This document shows, one piece after another, positions 63,920 through 64,000 of a stretch of 64,000 nt of DNA (position 1 is the first letter of the stretch; every line of letters starts with the position of its first letter). A model generated the notes under the pieces. The model had not been told where the DNA came from, did no database searches, and was given only the letters and a program-made list of their open reading frames with translations. Both the position numbers and the translations under genes were made by a program. Source of the stretch: Nostoc sp. XA010 (lineage in GTDB: Bacteria; Cyanobacteriota; Cyanobacteriia; Cyanobacteriales; Nostocaceae); the NCBI RefSeq assembly GCF_020829625.1, contig NZ_JAIVFX010000003.1, forward strand, positions 124,001 to 188,000, read 5' to 3'.

Positions 63920-64000
63920 TTAAATGGCTCCTGATGTTTTGGCACGGTATCTGTTAAGTAAGAAACTAGCGATCGCTACCGCAGCAATCAATATTAAAAA
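63920..64000 (-). CDS. Sugar ABC transporter permease (MalF/UgpA type), C-terminal end only
   Basis: Only the last 26 codons are in the window: FLILIAAVAIASFLLNRYRAKTSGAI. This is a final membrane helix followed by a short basic tail, as at the end of MalF/UgpA-type permeases, the usual partner of a MalG/UgpE permease. The stop TAA is at 63920-63922. The identity is inferred from position and hydropathy, since the coupling motif lies outside the window. Confidence 0.6.
   Translation of the reverse strand, partial: FLILIAAVAIASFLLNRYRAKTSGAI

Overview
The window is chromosomal DNA from a filamentous, Nostoc-like cyanobacterium. The support is the psbB-psbT-rps1 neighbourhood, chlP, a cyanobacterial biliverdin reductase, very frequent HIP1 octamers (GCGATCGC), heptanucleotide tandem repeats of the Nostoc STRR type, xisH and Uma2 (DUF820) remnants, and the cyanobacterial families DUF3370, DUF1822 and DUF928. 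The genus is an inference; no rRNA gene is present.

Layout. 0-9.8 kb is mostly core: biliverdin reductase, methionine aminopeptidase, a truncated Uma2, an RTX protein, a pentapeptide-repeat membrane protein, a DUF3370 protein, chlP, a YidD-like Cys-rich protein and a CysA-like ATPase. 9.9-17.7 kb is a tandem array of seven DUF4360 secreted proteins on the minus strand, with duplicated spacers and MITE-like elements. At 17.71-17.95 kb lies an ORF-less segment with long complementary ends that looks like a structured RNA. 18-22.5 kb holds a HAD phosphatase-like gene, rps1, psbT and psbB. 23.6-35.4 kb holds a peptide ABC transporter whose second permease is inverted, a TonB-like protein, an HD protein and an RND efflux pair.

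35.5-47.7 kb is an accessory, decaying region. It contains a 21-bp minisatellite, a frameshifted HEAT-TM-NACHT gene between inverted repeats, an M48 protease beside a truncated LemA, and broken Uma2, VapC, XisH and response-regulator genes. It also has an M15 peptidase, a ParA/TraL-like ATPase with its partner, and a degraded copy of secretion/CHASE2 genes.

49.5-61.7 kb is the most striking part. A sigma-factor-like protein, DUF1822, a CHAT-CHASE2 membrane protein, DUF928 and a TPR-CHAT protein are co-oriented, and they face a large filamentous-haemagglutinin-type exoprotein. Two different proteins with intact CHAT His/Cys dyads, one of them on a sensor-like membrane protein, suggest an undescribed envelope-sensing protease system. 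61.9-64 kb is a sugar ABC transporter running off the end.

All calls come from reading the sequence; no database search or folding program was run. Family names rest on remembered motifs.
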